From contig OY970070.1 in the NCBI GenBank assembly GCA_963705355.1, positions 1,302,001-1,366,000 on the forward strand: a stretch of DNA of 64,000 nucleotides, read 5' to 3'. Made by a program: the position numbers and the translations under genes. The first letter of the stretch is position 1. Every line of letters starts with the position of its first letter. The notes below the pieces were generated by a model. The model searched no databases, was not told the DNA's origin, and saw only the letters and a list, made by a program, of their open reading frames with translations. Positions 50,904 through 59,827 of this stretch are shown here, one piece after another. The DNA is from COMBO-56-21 sp963705355. GTDB lineage: Archaea > Thermoplasmatota > Thermoplasmata > UBA10834.

Positions 50904-50920
50904 GAGGGGGCTTTCCCCTC
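50904..50920 (+). terminator. Hairpin after mvhA, possible transcription end
   Basis: Perfect 6-base stem GAGGGG (50904-50909) with CCCCTC (50915-50920), 11 bases after the mvhA stop and followed by an AT-rich run. A TATA-like CATATATC directly follows, suggesting a boundary between the hdr/mvh operon and the protease gene. Confidence 0.35.
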
Positions 50921-50965
50921 ATATATCATTTTCATTCCATTCACGGTGTCAGAGTCAGGATTATT

Positions 50966-51442
50966 ATGGCCCAGGCCTTTCTGACTCCTGTGAAAGTGCT
51001 CGTCCTTGGTGTGGGCAATCCTATACTCTCCGATGATGGTGTCGGCATTCACGTCGCTCGCGAGTTCAAGAAGAGAAGACTGGCGGGGGTCGACGTGGAG
51101 GAACTAGCGGCGAGCGGGCTGGAGTTGCTCGATGTGGTTCGCGGTTATGACAAGGTCGTCATCATTGACGCGATTCAGACGACGAAGGGAAAACCCGGCG
51201 AACTGCACATCCTCGAGGAGAAGGATTTCGAGAAGTCCATCCACGGATCGTCGCCGCACGGGATCAACATCGCGACGGCGCTCGCCCTTGGAAGGAAGCT
51301 CGTGCCTAACGAGATGCCCAAGGAGGTCGTCTTTTTCGCGGTCGAGGCGGAAGACGTGGTAAATGTCAGCGAGAAGCTCACCCCGAAGGTGGCGAAGGCG
51401 CTGCCGAGGATATTGGAACAAGTGGAGAAGGAGCTGACCTGA
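50966..51442 (+). CDS. Hydrogenase maturation protease (HycI/HyaD family)
   Basis: 158 residues. Nickel-dependent endopeptidase that trims the large-subunit tail after metal insertion. Family blocks: VLGVGNPILSDDGVGIHVA (with the metal-binding Asp/Glu region), VVIIDAIQT, SPHGINIATAL with the metal-binding His. The first 10 residues form a short extension; an internal ATG is not needed. It lies directly after mvhA, its presumed substrate, and a TATA-like sequence suggests it can also be transcribed alone. Convergent with hypE. Confidence 0.9.
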   Translation: MAQAFLTPVKVLVLGVGNPILSDDGVGIHVAREFKKRRLAGVDVEELAASGLELLDVVRGYDKVVIIDAIQTTKGKPGELHILEEKDFEKSIHGSSPHGINIATALALGRKLVPNEMPKEVVFFAVEAEDVVNVSEKLTPKVAKALPRILEQVEKELT

Positions 51443-51519
51443 CGTGGCAAAGAAGGACCTGAAGAAGGAACTGCAGGATTTATGCGCCGTGCTCAGGTCA
51501 GAATGTCTGGTCAATAACG

Positions 51520-52566
51520 CTAACAAATCCTCGGCACTGGATCGCCAACCGGCGGCTCGATTACCCTCTTCCCACCGGTATGCGTCTCCATCATGACGCC
51601 CCGGACTTCCTTGGTCGCCTCGCCGATGATCCGTGCCTTCTTCCCTTCGAGCTTTGCCCTGATCGACTTGAGGACCGCCTCAGCCTTCTCCGGAACAACC
51701 GCGATCACGACCTTGCCCTCGTTCCCGACCTCCAGGGGATCTATCCCCAGCATCTCGCACGCCGAAAGCACCGCATCGTCTATTGGGATGTCCTCCTCCC
51801 GTAGCGCGATGCCAATCCCCGACTTGTCCGCCCACTCGTTGAGCAGGTTAGCCAGTCCGCCACGGGTGGGGTCCTTCATCGCGGTTATACCGCCCACTTT
51901 CAACCCAGAGGCAATCAGATGATTCAAGGGCGCAGCGTCGCTCTTGACCGTCGTCTCAAAACCGTATCCTTCCCGGAAGGACATTATCGCCACGCCGTGG
52001 TTCCCCATCGGCCCAGAGGCGATCAGCACATCCCCCTCATCCACGGCGGAATCGTTCGGCCAGTCCCACTTGAACTTTCTGTGCTTCCTCACCTCTCGGA
52101 TGTTGTAATCCAAGTGCTCGGACCTCTTGCCCACGCCGCTCGTGTTGATGAACAGGCCGTCCATCGCCCCCTTCTCTACGACCTTCGTGTCCCCCGTGAC
52201 TATCTTCACCTCGGCCTTCTTCGCCGTCGCGTTGATGCTCCGCATGATCTTGTGGAGCTCCTCGCCGGAGAACCCCTCCTGTATTATCATGGCGCACGAG
52301 AGCGCGAACGGTGTCGCGCCCATGACGGATAAATCGTTCACCGTCCCCGCGACCGACAGAACGCCGATGTCCCCGCCCGGGAAGAAGAGCGGCTTGACCG
52401 TGTAGGAGTCTGTGGTGAAGGCAATCCCATCGATGATCGCAGCGTCGTCCAAGGCAGCCAGAGGTATCTCCCCGAAATCGTGATCCAACTCTTTTAGCAC
52501 GAACTCACGGATGAACTCCTGCATGCGCTCTCCGCCCGCGCCATGAGTCATCGTGATCTTGGGCAT
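51520..52566 (-). CDS. hypE: Hydrogenase expression/formation protein HypE
   Basis: 348 residues. PurM-like ATP-dependent dehydratase that turns the thiocarbamate placed by HypF into thiocyanate. N-terminal MTHGAGGERMQEFI, central DDAAIIDGIAFTTDSY and FFPGGDIGVLSVAGTVNDL, and the essential C-terminal cysteine in VPRIC are all intact. It is the only hyp gene on the minus strand, convergent with the protease gene and 22 kb from hypBFCAD. Divergent from mobA, with about 125 bases of promoter region between them. Confidence 0.95.
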   Translation of the reverse strand: MPKITMTHGAGGERMQEFIREFVLKELDHDFGEIPLAALDDAAIIDGIAFTTDSYTVKPLFFPGGDIGVLSVAGTVNDLSVMGATPFALSCAMIIQEGFSGEELHKIMRSINATAKKAEVKIVTGDTKVVEKGAMDGLFINTSGVGKRSEHLDYNIREVRKHRKFKWDWPNDSAVDEGDVLIASGPMGNHGVAIMSFREGYGFETTVKSDAAPLNHLIASGLKVGGITAMKDPTRGGLANLLNEWADKSGIGIALREEDIPIDDAVLSACEMLGIDPLEVGNEGKVVIAVVPEKAEAVLKSIRAKLEGKKARIIGEATKEVRGVMMETHTGGKRVIEPPVGDPVPRIC

Positions 52567-52692
52567 TTGATGGAACCAGCTCAGTTGCGAAGAGGCTGGC
52601 TGATAATAACCTTTTTGGCTTCCACTTCTCGCAGGATATAGCTAACACAGCCGAGATACCTTGATAACCACCGATTCGGTTTACTTTTCCCG

Positions 52693-53304
52693 ATGCTTTC
52701 CGGAGCTATCCTGTCCGGCGGGTTGAGCAGACGCATGGGCGAAGAAAAGGGACTTGCACTGTTAGGAGGAGAGCCGCTAATCTGCCATGTGGCGCGAGCC
52801 TTGGGAGGCGTGGTCGACGAGATCGTCATCGCCGTCGCAAAGGATATGTCAGCGAGGTACCGAGAGGCTCTCGGCAGTGGGTTTGCGATAGTGGAGGACA
52901 AGAGGGCTGAGATAGGCCCCCTCGAAGGACTGATAACTGCTCTCAGCGCGGCCAGAGGAGATTATGTCCTTGTCAGTCCGTGCGACACCCCTTTCTTGAG
53001 AGTTGATCTGTGCAGGTCGATGGTCTCTCTCGCCAAAAAGAGAGACGGAGCGGTGCCCAGAATCGGAGGCGACTTCGAACCGCTCCACGGCGTCTACAGA
53101 CGGATCAAATGCCTCGCGGCGTTCGAGGAAGCGCTCGAGGAGGGAAAGCGCAAGCCGATTGACGCATATAGCATGCTCGACCTGGAATTCGTCGACGAGG
53201 ACATTGTTCGCATCGTCGATCCGCGACTGGAGAGCTTCTGGAATCTCAACAGCCAGAGGGAGCTGGAGTTGGCGGAGAAGAGACTTCGAGAAGACAGTTC
53301 CTGA
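52693..53304 (+). CDS. mobA: Molybdenum cofactor guanylyltransferase MobA-like
   Basis: 203 residues. N-terminal nucleotide-binding loop AILSGGLSRRMGEEKGLALLGGEPL and the LVSPCDTPFL metal-binding block are characteristic of MobA. It converts molybdopterin (Mo or W) into the guanine dinucleotide form used by formate dehydrogenase or formylmethanofuran dehydrogenase type enzymes. None of those is in the window; formate dehydrogenase coupled to Hdr is a known variant elsewhere, so the gene may serve a related enzyme. Converges with a membrane-protein gene. Confidence 0.85.
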   Translation: MLSGAILSGGLSRRMGEEKGLALLGGEPLICHVARALGGVVDEIVIAVAKDMSARYREALGSGFAIVEDKRAEIGPLEGLITALSAARGDYVLVSPCDTPFLRVDLCRSMVSLAKKRDGAVPRIGGDFEPLHGVYRRIKCLAAFEEALEEGKRKPIDAYSMLDLEFVDEDIVRIVDPRLESFWNLNSQRELELAEKRLREDSS

Positions 53305-53305
53305 A

Positions 53306-53965
53306 TCAAGATGTCTTCGCCCGCTTCTTCACCAGTCTCGTTATTCGCTCCTTGACCTCTTCGACGTTGAGGGACTCGACGAAATGCTCGGGAGTGACTC
53401 GTGCCAGGTAATGTGCTCCCACTATTCCGACGATAACGCCCGCGAATCCGTCGAACAGGAGGTCGTACATCGTATCACTAAGACTGTACTGAAGCTGGCT
53501 GCCGAACAAAGCATCGTTTCCATACTCCATGATCTCCCAAAGCACACCCATGGCCATCGTGAGCATCGCGATGAAGAATGCGAGAAACGGTCTCGGCAGA
53601 TAGATGCTTTCGACATACTTGTCAAGGGTAACCACAACAACGAATCCGAGCGCTCCGATCAGCGATGCGGACATCATGTGCGTTATGTGATCCCATCCCG
53701 GCACGTTGTTGTAGAATCCAGAGAAGCCGCCGACCACATGAAGGAAGAGAGCAAACACGATCCAGAAGTTGATCTCCACTGGCAGGACGACGTCGAGGTC
53801 TCGGCGGAGCAGAGACGGGATCGCGCTCACAAGCAAAGAGACCACGGCGGCAGGCACCCAGGTCAGATTGCCAGTGACGATACCTGCAGCCGCAATCCCG
53901 ACCATGCCCGCCTGCATTCCTCGTGAGAGGAGCTTCAGCTTTTCCTCCAGTTCGACACCTCCCAC
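53306..53965 (-). CDS. Multi-pass membrane protein, YjdF/DUF2238-like
   Basis: About 219 residues from GTG 53965 (an ATG at 53917 is an alternative; the frame runs to 54064 but overlaps the upstream gene). Five or six hydrophobic helices. A conserved acidic/aromatic pattern VLWEIMEYGNDALFG...LQYSLSDTMYDLLFDGFAG resembles the YjdF/DUF2238 integral membrane family, function unknown. C-terminal tail is basic and cytoplasmic. The upstream gene is a paralogue on the same strand, overlapping by about 30 bases, so the two may form a heteromeric membrane complex. Confidence 0.6.
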   Translation of the reverse strand: MGGVELEEKLKLLSRGMQAGMVGIAAAGIVTGNLTWVPAAVVSLLVSAIPSLLRRDLDVVLPVEINFWIVFALFLHVVGGFSGFYNNVPGWDHITHMMSASLIGALGFVVVVTLDKYVESIYLPRPFLAFFIAMLTMAMGVLWEIMEYGNDALFGSQLQYSLSDTMYDLLFDGFAGVIVGIVGAHYLARVTPEHFVESLNVEEVKERITRLVKKRAKTS

Positions 53966-54606
53966 AGATGAATGAAACCCAGGGTCTCGCGACGTTTCTC
54001 GGACATCGCGCGGATGTACAGGTCGTAAACGATACCCATGATTATGCCGCCAATCAGGGTCCAAATGAGGTTCTTCATCACATGCTCGTTGGTGCCCAGG
54101 TGATCCGTACTATTGATCTGGTCCCCGATGAATTCCCCAACCTGCCAGAATCCGGACACGGCAAGCGCGAACATGACGACGAAGAACACCGCGAACGGTC
54201 GGTTCATTCTCACGTCTGTGTACATGTGAAGCTCCACCGTGAGGAGAAAGCCGATGGTTGTCAGAGAGAAGGCGAAGGCGAGGGAAGTGAAATGGCTCCA
54301 CCAAGCCACGTGCTCCACGAGTGTCTGCGAACCTTCGGATATATGAAGGATTATTGGCGCGGACAACAGGAGGGTCATCTCCCATGGAAGCGCCCTGAAG
54401 GGGTCTTTCATCGATATGATCGGGAGAATGTACAGGGAGATCGCAGCAATCCCAAATGCGACCCACAGGACATCGAACTTCAGGACCGTGTACACAGTGG
54501 AGAAGAAAAGGACCAGGCTGGCAACCCAGGAGAGCTGGGCCTCGACTATCTGTTCGGGGGACTTCGACGCGAAAGGTCCCTTCACCTTGGCGACACCTGA
54601 GACCAT
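53935..54606 (-). CDS. Multi-pass membrane protein, paralogue of the downstream gene
   Basis: 223 residues, about six hydrophobic helices. Corresponding positions to the neighbour are visible in the C-terminal half: VALAVSGFWQVGEFIGDQI-like acidic/aromatic segment followed by IWTLIGGIIMGIVYDLYIRAM. The very acidic LSDTM-type motif of the neighbour is less clear, so it has diverged. No catalytic or transport motif recognised. Begins 103 bases from the histidine kinase stop region; regulation unknown. Confidence 0.6.
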   Translation of the reverse strand: MVSGVAKVKGPFASKSPEQIVEAQLSWVASLVLFFSTVYTVLKFDVLWVAFGIAAISLYILPIISMKDPFRALPWEMTLLLSAPIILHISEGSQTLVEHVAWWSHFTSLAFAFSLTTIGFLLTVELHMYTDVRMNRPFAVFFVVMFALAVSGFWQVGEFIGDQINSTDHLGTNEHVMKNLIWTLIGGIIMGIVYDLYIRAMSEKRRETLGFIHLWEVSNWRKS

Positions 54607-54709
54607 GGCCGTGAACCTTGTCTAATTATGGACCGGTCGGTATTAACGATTGTTGGCAGCATGGTTCATCCGGGGTGTTCAAGTAGCTGCTTCAGCGACA
54701 AAACCTGGT

Positions 54710-57298
54710 TCACGGCTTCTTCTCGGGGGCAACGCGGAACTTACCCGCCGGAACTCGGATCTCGAATTTCGCGCCCTTGCCGGGCGTCCCCGTTTCCTCG
54801 ATGCCTATCTCGGTTATCCCCAAGATCGATCTCGTCATGAACAGACCGTAACCCGTGTGCTTCCCGTAACGCGGTTCGAAGGACAGCTTCTTCTCCGATT
54901 CTGGAATGCCAACGCCGTCGTCCTCGAGGGAGATCGTCACCCCATCCTTCGACTTCTTGAAAGATAGCGTGATTTTGGAGACCTTCTCGCCATGCCTTAT
55001 GGCATTTTCCACCAGATTGCGGAAGACCTTGTCGAGCATGGGATCAGCGTAGATCTCAAGTCCGCCCAGCTCGTGCACGAGAGAGATGTCGCCTAAGTTC
55101 AGACCTGCAACGCCGCGAAGCAAGGCTGGCTCCACCGGGATCCACTCGGGATTCTTCACGCCCATTTCCTGATAATCCGCTGTGAACTCGAGTTGCCCCT
55201 GAAGCGCCTTGGCTGCCGAGTTCATCTTCTCGAGATATTGCAGAACAGACTTGTCCTCGACGACGCCCCTGGCAATGCCCATCCATCCTTCAAGGATGGC
55301 GAGCTGGTTGAGTCCATCGTGCCTGGTCACGCTCCCCAGAAGCTGCAACTTCTCGTTGGCCTGCTTGAGCGCGTCCTCGTAGTGTTTTCGATCGGTGATG
55401 TCCACATTGGTTCCCATCACCTCGATCGGTTTGCCAGTTCCGCCGACCTTGACCTCCACTGTCGAGGATATGTGTCGAACCTCGCCATCCGGTCTGACGA
55501 TGCGGAAATCGTAGCTCGTTGATTTGCAGTCATGCAATGCCGTCTTGACCATTCCCCTGACCCGCTCGCGATCATCAGGATGCACGAGGTCGAGATAGCC
55601 CTCGGAAGATACGCTGAATCCTTCGGGCTTAACGCCATAGATGGAATAGAGCTCGTTTGACCATTCTGAGGTGTTCTTCGCGATATCCCAGCGCCAGAAA
55701 GCGAGGTGGCCAATCCGCTGGGCCTCCGTCAGTTGCCTTTGGTTCTCTCGCAAGGCCTCTTCCGCACGCTTTCGCTCAGTGGCATCACGCACATATTCGA
55801 TGACTCCAACGAGTTCTCCACTCGATGGGTCCAGCATTGGGAAACTGTACAGGTCGAGCCATCCCACCGTCTTCCCCTTGGGACCAGCCAGTGGAACTAC
55901 CTCGCATGCGGTCCTTCCCGTCCGCAGAGTCTGCTGGGTCGGACACACATCACATACCTTGGTCCGACTGTGATATGCGTCATAGCACTTCTTCCCGACA
56001 AGAGGCATGGCGTACGCATACCACCGTTCCATCGCAGGGTTCACGCGAACTATGTTCATGTCGCGGTCGAGGATGCTGATCCCATCCTGGATGCTGGAAA
56101 AGACTAACGACATGAAACGTTCGTTCTCCTCCAGAGCTTTCTCAGCTCGTTTTCGGTCCGTGATGTCGACTATGATCCCTTCGTGGCGGGTCGCTACGCC
56201 TTCGGATTCGACCCGCCTGAAGGTCCTGTCGTATACCCAACGCACATCCCCGGATTTGGTGACAATCCGATACTCCTGCTCAAACTCCACGACACCTTTC
56301 TGAGCGAATTCTTTCAACTCAGTCTTGATGCGTTCCATGTCACCAGGATACACAACATCGGAGTAGGTGATGCGGCCGCTCAAGAAGTCCTCGGGTGTGT
56401 AACCGAACTGCCCGACATTGTCGGAAACGAAGTCCACGTTCCATTTGTCGGTTGTCCGCCACAAGAACACCACCGCCGGGCTCCTCGTGATTATCTCCTC
56501 GAGATCCTTTCGCTTCGCGAGGACGCTCCGCAACTCCTCCTCTGCCTTCACCCGCTTCGTGACATCTGTGACCACCGCCAGCGCTCCTCTGTATACACCG
56601 GTCGAGTCAGTGATTGTGGAAGTGCCCGTGGTGACATGGATTCGATTTCCGTTCTTGTGAATTAGGTCAAAACCATGTTCCTCCGCAATCCCCTGCTTTC
56701 GCAGCTCGATATTGCGCCGGGCGATTGCGATGCCCTCTTCATCGATGAAGGAGAAGAACGGCTTCCCGAGCATCTCTTCGACCGTGTATCCGAGCATGTC
56801 AGCCATCCTCGGATTTACGAAGGACGTCACCCCATCTGCATCGATAGCCCAGATTCCTTCGTTGGCCAGCTCAATCAGCTGGCGATACTTCCTCTCGCTC
56901 TCATGCAGTGCCTGGATGCTCCGCTTTCTCTCGACTGACTGTCTGATCAGGTTGACGAGCTCAACGAACTGCGACCTCGGGTCTCCTCCCTTCTGGAGAT
57001 AGAAATCCGCACCCTTGTTCAGCGCTTCGATGGCCACGTCCTCCCGACCCTTGCCCGTGAAAAGGATGAAGGGGATGTCGTTGCCTTGGGCTCTGATGAT
57101 CTTCAGCAGCTCGAGGCCATTGATCTCCGGCATCTGATAGTCCACAACCATCGCATCGAACTTACCCCCCTGTACCCTCTCCAGCGCACGCCTCGCTGAC
57201 CTCTCAGTTTCCACTCTGAGGTCCAGCTCCCTCTCTAGGAGGGGCTTGGCAAGATCGAGGAAACCCGGTTCGTCATCGATGAGGAGGATTTCTATCAG
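54710..57298 (-). CDS. REC-PASx4 hybrid histidine kinase with apparent CTG start
   Basis: About 862 residues. The receiver domain starts LIEILLIDDEPGFLDLAK, which lies upstream of the first standard start codon (GTG at 57214). The frame has no ATG/GTG/TTG before the receiver, and a stop occurs just upstream, so initiation is likely at CTG 57298 (equivalent to Met of MIEILLIDDE); a sequencing error is the alternative. Phosphoacceptor Asp lies in AMVVDYQMP. Four PAS domains follow (about 150-670), then an archaeal H-box SVTRHDGLNQLAIL and an HATPase with NLVENAIRHG, LEDDGVGIP and GYGLFMTRS. Soluble; probably senses redox or ligand through PAS. Confidence 0.8.
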   Translation of the reverse strand: MIEILLIDDEPGFLDLAKPLLERELDLRVETERSARRALERVQGGKFDAMVVDYQMPEINGLELLKIIRAQGNDIPFILFTGKGREDVAIEALNKGADFYLQKGGDPRSQFVELVNLIRQSVERKRSIQALHESERKYRQLIELANEGIWAIDADGVTSFVNPRMADMLGYTVEEMLGKPFFSFIDEEGIAIARRNIELRKQGIAEEHGFDLIHKNGNRIHVTTGTSTITDSTGVYRGALAVVTDVTKRVKAEEELRSVLAKRKDLEEIITRSPAVVFLWRTTDKWNVDFVSDNVGQFGYTPEDFLSGRITYSDVVYPGDMERIKTELKEFAQKGVVEFEQEYRIVTKSGDVRWVYDRTFRRVESEGVATRHEGIIVDITDRKRAEKALEENERFMSLVFSSIQDGISILDRDMNIVRVNPAMERWYAYAMPLVGKKCYDAYHSRTKVCDVCPTQQTLRTGRTACEVVPLAGPKGKTVGWLDLYSFPMLDPSSGELVGVIEYVRDATERKRAEEALRENQRQLTEAQRIGHLAFWRWDIAKNTSEWSNELYSIYGVKPEGFSVSSEGYLDLVHPDDRERVRGMVKTALHDCKSTSYDFRIVRPDGEVRHISSTVEVKVGGTGKPIEVMGTNVDITDRKHYEDALKQANEKLQLLGSVTRHDGLNQLAILEGWMGIARGVVEDKSVLQYLEKMNSAAKALQGQLEFTADYQEMGVKNPEWIPVEPALLRGVAGLNLGDISLVHELGGLEIYADPMLDKVFRNLVENAIRHGEKVSKITLSFKKSKDGVTISLEDDGVGIPESEKKLSFEPRYGKHTGYGLFMTRSILGITEIGIEETGTPGKGAKFEIRVPAGKFRVAPEKKP

Positions 57299-57378
57299 AG
57301 CAATCCCCCGGAGTCACCCAGCGGAGATAAGTAAAATCGTGAAGCATAGTATTTATTAGCTGTGTCAAAGGAGAGGAG

Positions 57379-57484
57379 CGCTGAGGGGGAGATTTGAACT
57401 CCCGAGGCGCAGAGCGCCACGAGCTCGCTGGCATCGAGACCAGGGATTCCAGGCTCGCGCCTTCCCGGGCTGGGCCACCTCAGC
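57379..57484 (-). tRNA. tRNA-Ser(GGA) with a 21-base intron
   Basis: Acceptor GCTGAGG (57484-57478) pairs with CCTCAGC (57386-57380), discriminator G at 57379. Anticodon stem CGAGC/GCTCG with loop CTGGAA+A, anticodon GGA at 57450-57448. Intron 57446-57426 at the canonical 37/38 site folds as CTGG/CCAG. The long variable arm GGCGC-TCT-GCGCC identifies serine. T arm GGGAG TTCAAAT CTCCC. Confidence 0.9.
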
Positions 57485-57656
57485 TTAACTACCTTCAAAA
57501 TGATGTCCGTATATAAGGTTCTGTAACATAATCGCGTGGTGTCCTTTCGAGTCTCTGCACCCTTGCAACTCATTTCGTTCGGCAATGAAGGTTCGCCCGT
57601 AGCCGGTTCGAACCGCGGTTCGCGGCGACACCAGCGCCTCAACCAAAGGATGTCTG

Positions 57657-58487
57657 TCAGTTCCTCTTCCCGGTACGAAGGACCGTTCCGATCTCATCCA
57701 TTATCTCGACTCGCGTGTCCCTCACCGTGGGGCGGAATCTCCGGGAGACATCGATGTCGGAGAGATCTATCTCCGCCTCCACGATGTCCTCCTCGAGATC
57801 CTTACCCCTGGCGATCTCCTCGCCCCTGGACCCGTAGAGCACGCTCCCGCCTGCGAACACGAGGCTGCCGTGGACACCCACCATGTTGCAGTACGCCATG
57901 AATATGGCGTTCTCCACCGCTCGTCCAGGCATGACCCTCCTGAAGAAGGGCCTCGAGGTCGTGGGAGCGGCGGAGATGTTCACGAGCAGTTGTGCGCCCA
58001 AGAGCGTCTCCAGCTTGGCCAGCTCCGGGAAGAACATGTCGTAGCAGATCGTCAGGCCAATCTTTGCGTGTTTCCCCTCCGCCACCACGACGTCCTTTCC
58101 CTCGGCGAAGAACACCCTCTCCTCGAACGGGCCGAAAGTGGGCAGATACATCTTATCGTATCTGTACAGTTTGCCTGTCCCAGCAGCCAGCAGACATGAG
58201 TTGTAAACGAGTCCCGGAAGGTGCTCGTCCCTCATCGGGGCTCCGAACACGATGTCCTTCTTGGTGTCCTTGGCAAGACGCACGATGGCCTTGAGCATGG
58301 GGCTCGTGGCCGTCTCAGCTTGCCTGAACAGATCGTCCCTTGGCATGTACCCAGTCAGGCTCAGCTCGGGAAATATCACGATCTTCCCCTTGGTCTTCCT
58401 CACGATGTCCCTCATGCGCTTGAGGTTGCCCTCCTTGTCATGCAGCTGACATGTGACCTGTGCCAGGGTCACGACCAGCTTCGTCAT
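57657..58487 (-). CDS. Carbon-nitrogen hydrolase (nitrilase superfamily amidase)
   Basis: 276 residues. The Glu-Lys-Cys catalytic triad is visible: E in IVIFPELSLTGY, K in YRYDKMYLPTFGPFEER and C in GLTICYDMFFPEL. It hydrolyses an amide or nitrile; it is divergent from nadE, separated by 99 bases. Because the NadE here is the short ammonia-type, one attractive inference is that this protein supplies ammonia from glutamine, as the fused amidase domain does in larger NAD synthetases. It is equally consistent with omega-amidase or another amidase. Length fits the stand-alone class. Confidence 0.8.
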   Translation of the reverse strand: MTKLVVTLAQVTCQLHDKEGNLKRMRDIVRKTKGKIVIFPELSLTGYMPRDDLFRQAETATSPMLKAIVRLAKDTKKDIVFGAPMRDEHLPGLVYNSCLLAAGTGKLYRYDKMYLPTFGPFEERVFFAEGKDVVVAEGKHAKIGLTICYDMFFPELAKLETLLGAQLLVNISAAPTTSRPFFRRVMPGRAVENAIFMAYCNMVGVHGSLVFAGGSVLYGSRGEEIARGKDLEEDIVEAEIDLSDIDVSRRFRPTVRDTRVEIMDEIGTVLRTGKRN

Positions 58488-58586
58488 GCGGAGAATGAGG
58501 GGATTGCCAATAGATTAGCATTCCCCTGAGAACATCAGGCCGCTCGCACCATAAGCGATATATCGAGACTACGGGATTCCAGGGCG

Positions 58587-59405
58587 ATGATCCTTCCCCA
58601 GCTCAAGGACGGCACAGAGCAGGTTGTCGAGAGGTTCCTGGCGGAGAAGCTTCGGAAGATAGGGGCCAAGGGGTTTGTTCTGGGAGTGAGCGGAGGAATC
58701 GACTCTGCCGTCGTGCTCAGGCTGTGCGTGCGCGCGGTGGGCAAGGAGAAGGTGCTTGCGCTACTGATGCCGGAGAAGGACTCATCCAAAGAGGACTTCG
58801 AGGATTCGAAGGAGCTGTGCGAGCTTGAGGGCGTAGATCACAAGGTCGTCGACATATCATGCGTTGTTGATGCATACAAGAAAACGATCAAAAGGAAGAT
58901 AGACCGCATGTCCCTGGCGAACATCAAAGCCAGGTGCAGGATGATTGTTCTCTACCACTATGCGAACACTGACGGGAGGCTCGTGGTCGGCACGAGCAAC
59001 AAGAGCGAGCTGCTGATGGGCTATTTCACCAAGTTCGGGGACGGCGGAGCGGATCTCGAGCCGATTGGCGACCTCTACAAGACGGAGGTCCGCCAACTGG
59101 CAAGGGAGGTCGGCATCCCCGAGAAGATAATCAAGAAAGCACCCTCTGCGGGCCTGTGGAAGGGCCAGACCGACGAGGGGGAGATGGGCATAACCTATGG
59201 GCGATTGGACGCGATCCTGCTCGGAATCGAGCTCGGCCTTGAAGAGAAGCAGATTGCAGATCGGGCCGGAACGACGGTGAGAGAGGTCGCGAGAATCGCA
59301 AAGACCGTTAGGCTCACTTCGCACAAGCGCAAGTTCCAGCCGGCCGCGAAGCTGGGGTTCAGAACACCGGGTCTGGACTGGAGAGAGGGCGACGAGGACA
59401 TCTGA
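58587..59405 (+). CDS. nadE: NH3-dependent NAD+ synthetase
   Basis: 272 residues. Converts deamido-NAD+ plus ammonia and ATP to NAD+. The PP-loop ATP-pyrophosphatase motif VSGGIDSAVVLRL is at about 33, followed by the family segments VGTSNKSELLMGYFTKFGDGGADLEPIGDLYKTEV and PSAGLWKGQTDEGEMGITY. There is no N-terminal amidase domain. ATG at 58587. It has the ordinary length for archaeal NadE and is divergent from the nitrilase-family gene, probably sharing regulation with it. Confidence 0.95.
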   Translation: MILPQLKDGTEQVVERFLAEKLRKIGAKGFVLGVSGGIDSAVVLRLCVRAVGKEKVLALLMPEKDSSKEDFEDSKELCELEGVDHKVVDISCVVDAYKKTIKRKIDRMSLANIKARCRMIVLYHYANTDGRLVVGTSNKSELLMGYFTKFGDGGADLEPIGDLYKTEVRQLAREVGIPEKIIKKAPSAGLWKGQTDEGEMGITYGRLDAILLGIELGLEEKQIADRAGTTVREVARIAKTVRLTSHKRKFQPAAKLGFRTPGLDWREGDEDI

Positions 59406-59458
59406 CCATTGATTCCAAACGTTTATGTAAGGCCATCCATTTGGGATGGATTCACCGT

Positions 59459-59560
59459 GCTCCCGTAGTGTAGTCCGGCCAATCATTCGAGCCTCTCGTG
59501 GCCGCTTTTGCGGCAGGCCGGTGAAAGCTCGATACCCGGGTTCAAATCCCGGCGGGAGCA
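59459..59560 (+). tRNA. tRNA-Glu(CTC) with a 27-base intron
   Basis: Acceptor GCTCCCG (59459-59465) pairs with CGGGAGC (59553-59559); discriminator A. Anticodon stem CGAGC/GCTCG; loop CTCTCG+A, anticodon CTC at 59495-59497. Intron 59499-59525 at 37/38 contains a perfect GCCGC-TTTT-GCGGC hairpin. T arm CCGGG TTCAAAT CCCGG. A TATA-like TTTATGTAA lies about 30 bases upstream. Confidence 0.9.
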
Positions 59561-59827
59561 CTTTCTTCCGATTGGTTGATCCTGAGTTCGAGGTGCGATA
59601 CAAAAAGTTCGAGTAAGCGCCCCCTTGAATGCTCCGAGCATGTCGACGCAGGCGGCCCAAGTGTCATTGAATGGATTCCGAGCCAGCCATCAGATCTCGA
59701 ACCCCAACAAGATAGCATTATGAAAGACCCAGCAGATATGGCGCCCAGCCCAGGCAACCTGCATGTCCCAGGGTGCTACCTCCATGGAGACTCATGTACG
59801 TGAACTGTATGAGGAAGGGGTTGTCAG

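Noticed and set aside
51444..51520. GTG-initiated frame (MAKKDLKKELQDL...) directly after the hydrogenase protease gene
   Set aside because: The first 20 codons look protein-like, but the frame runs on into the hypE gene on the opposite strand and ends in low-quality sequence. At most a gene remnant; not enough to annotate.
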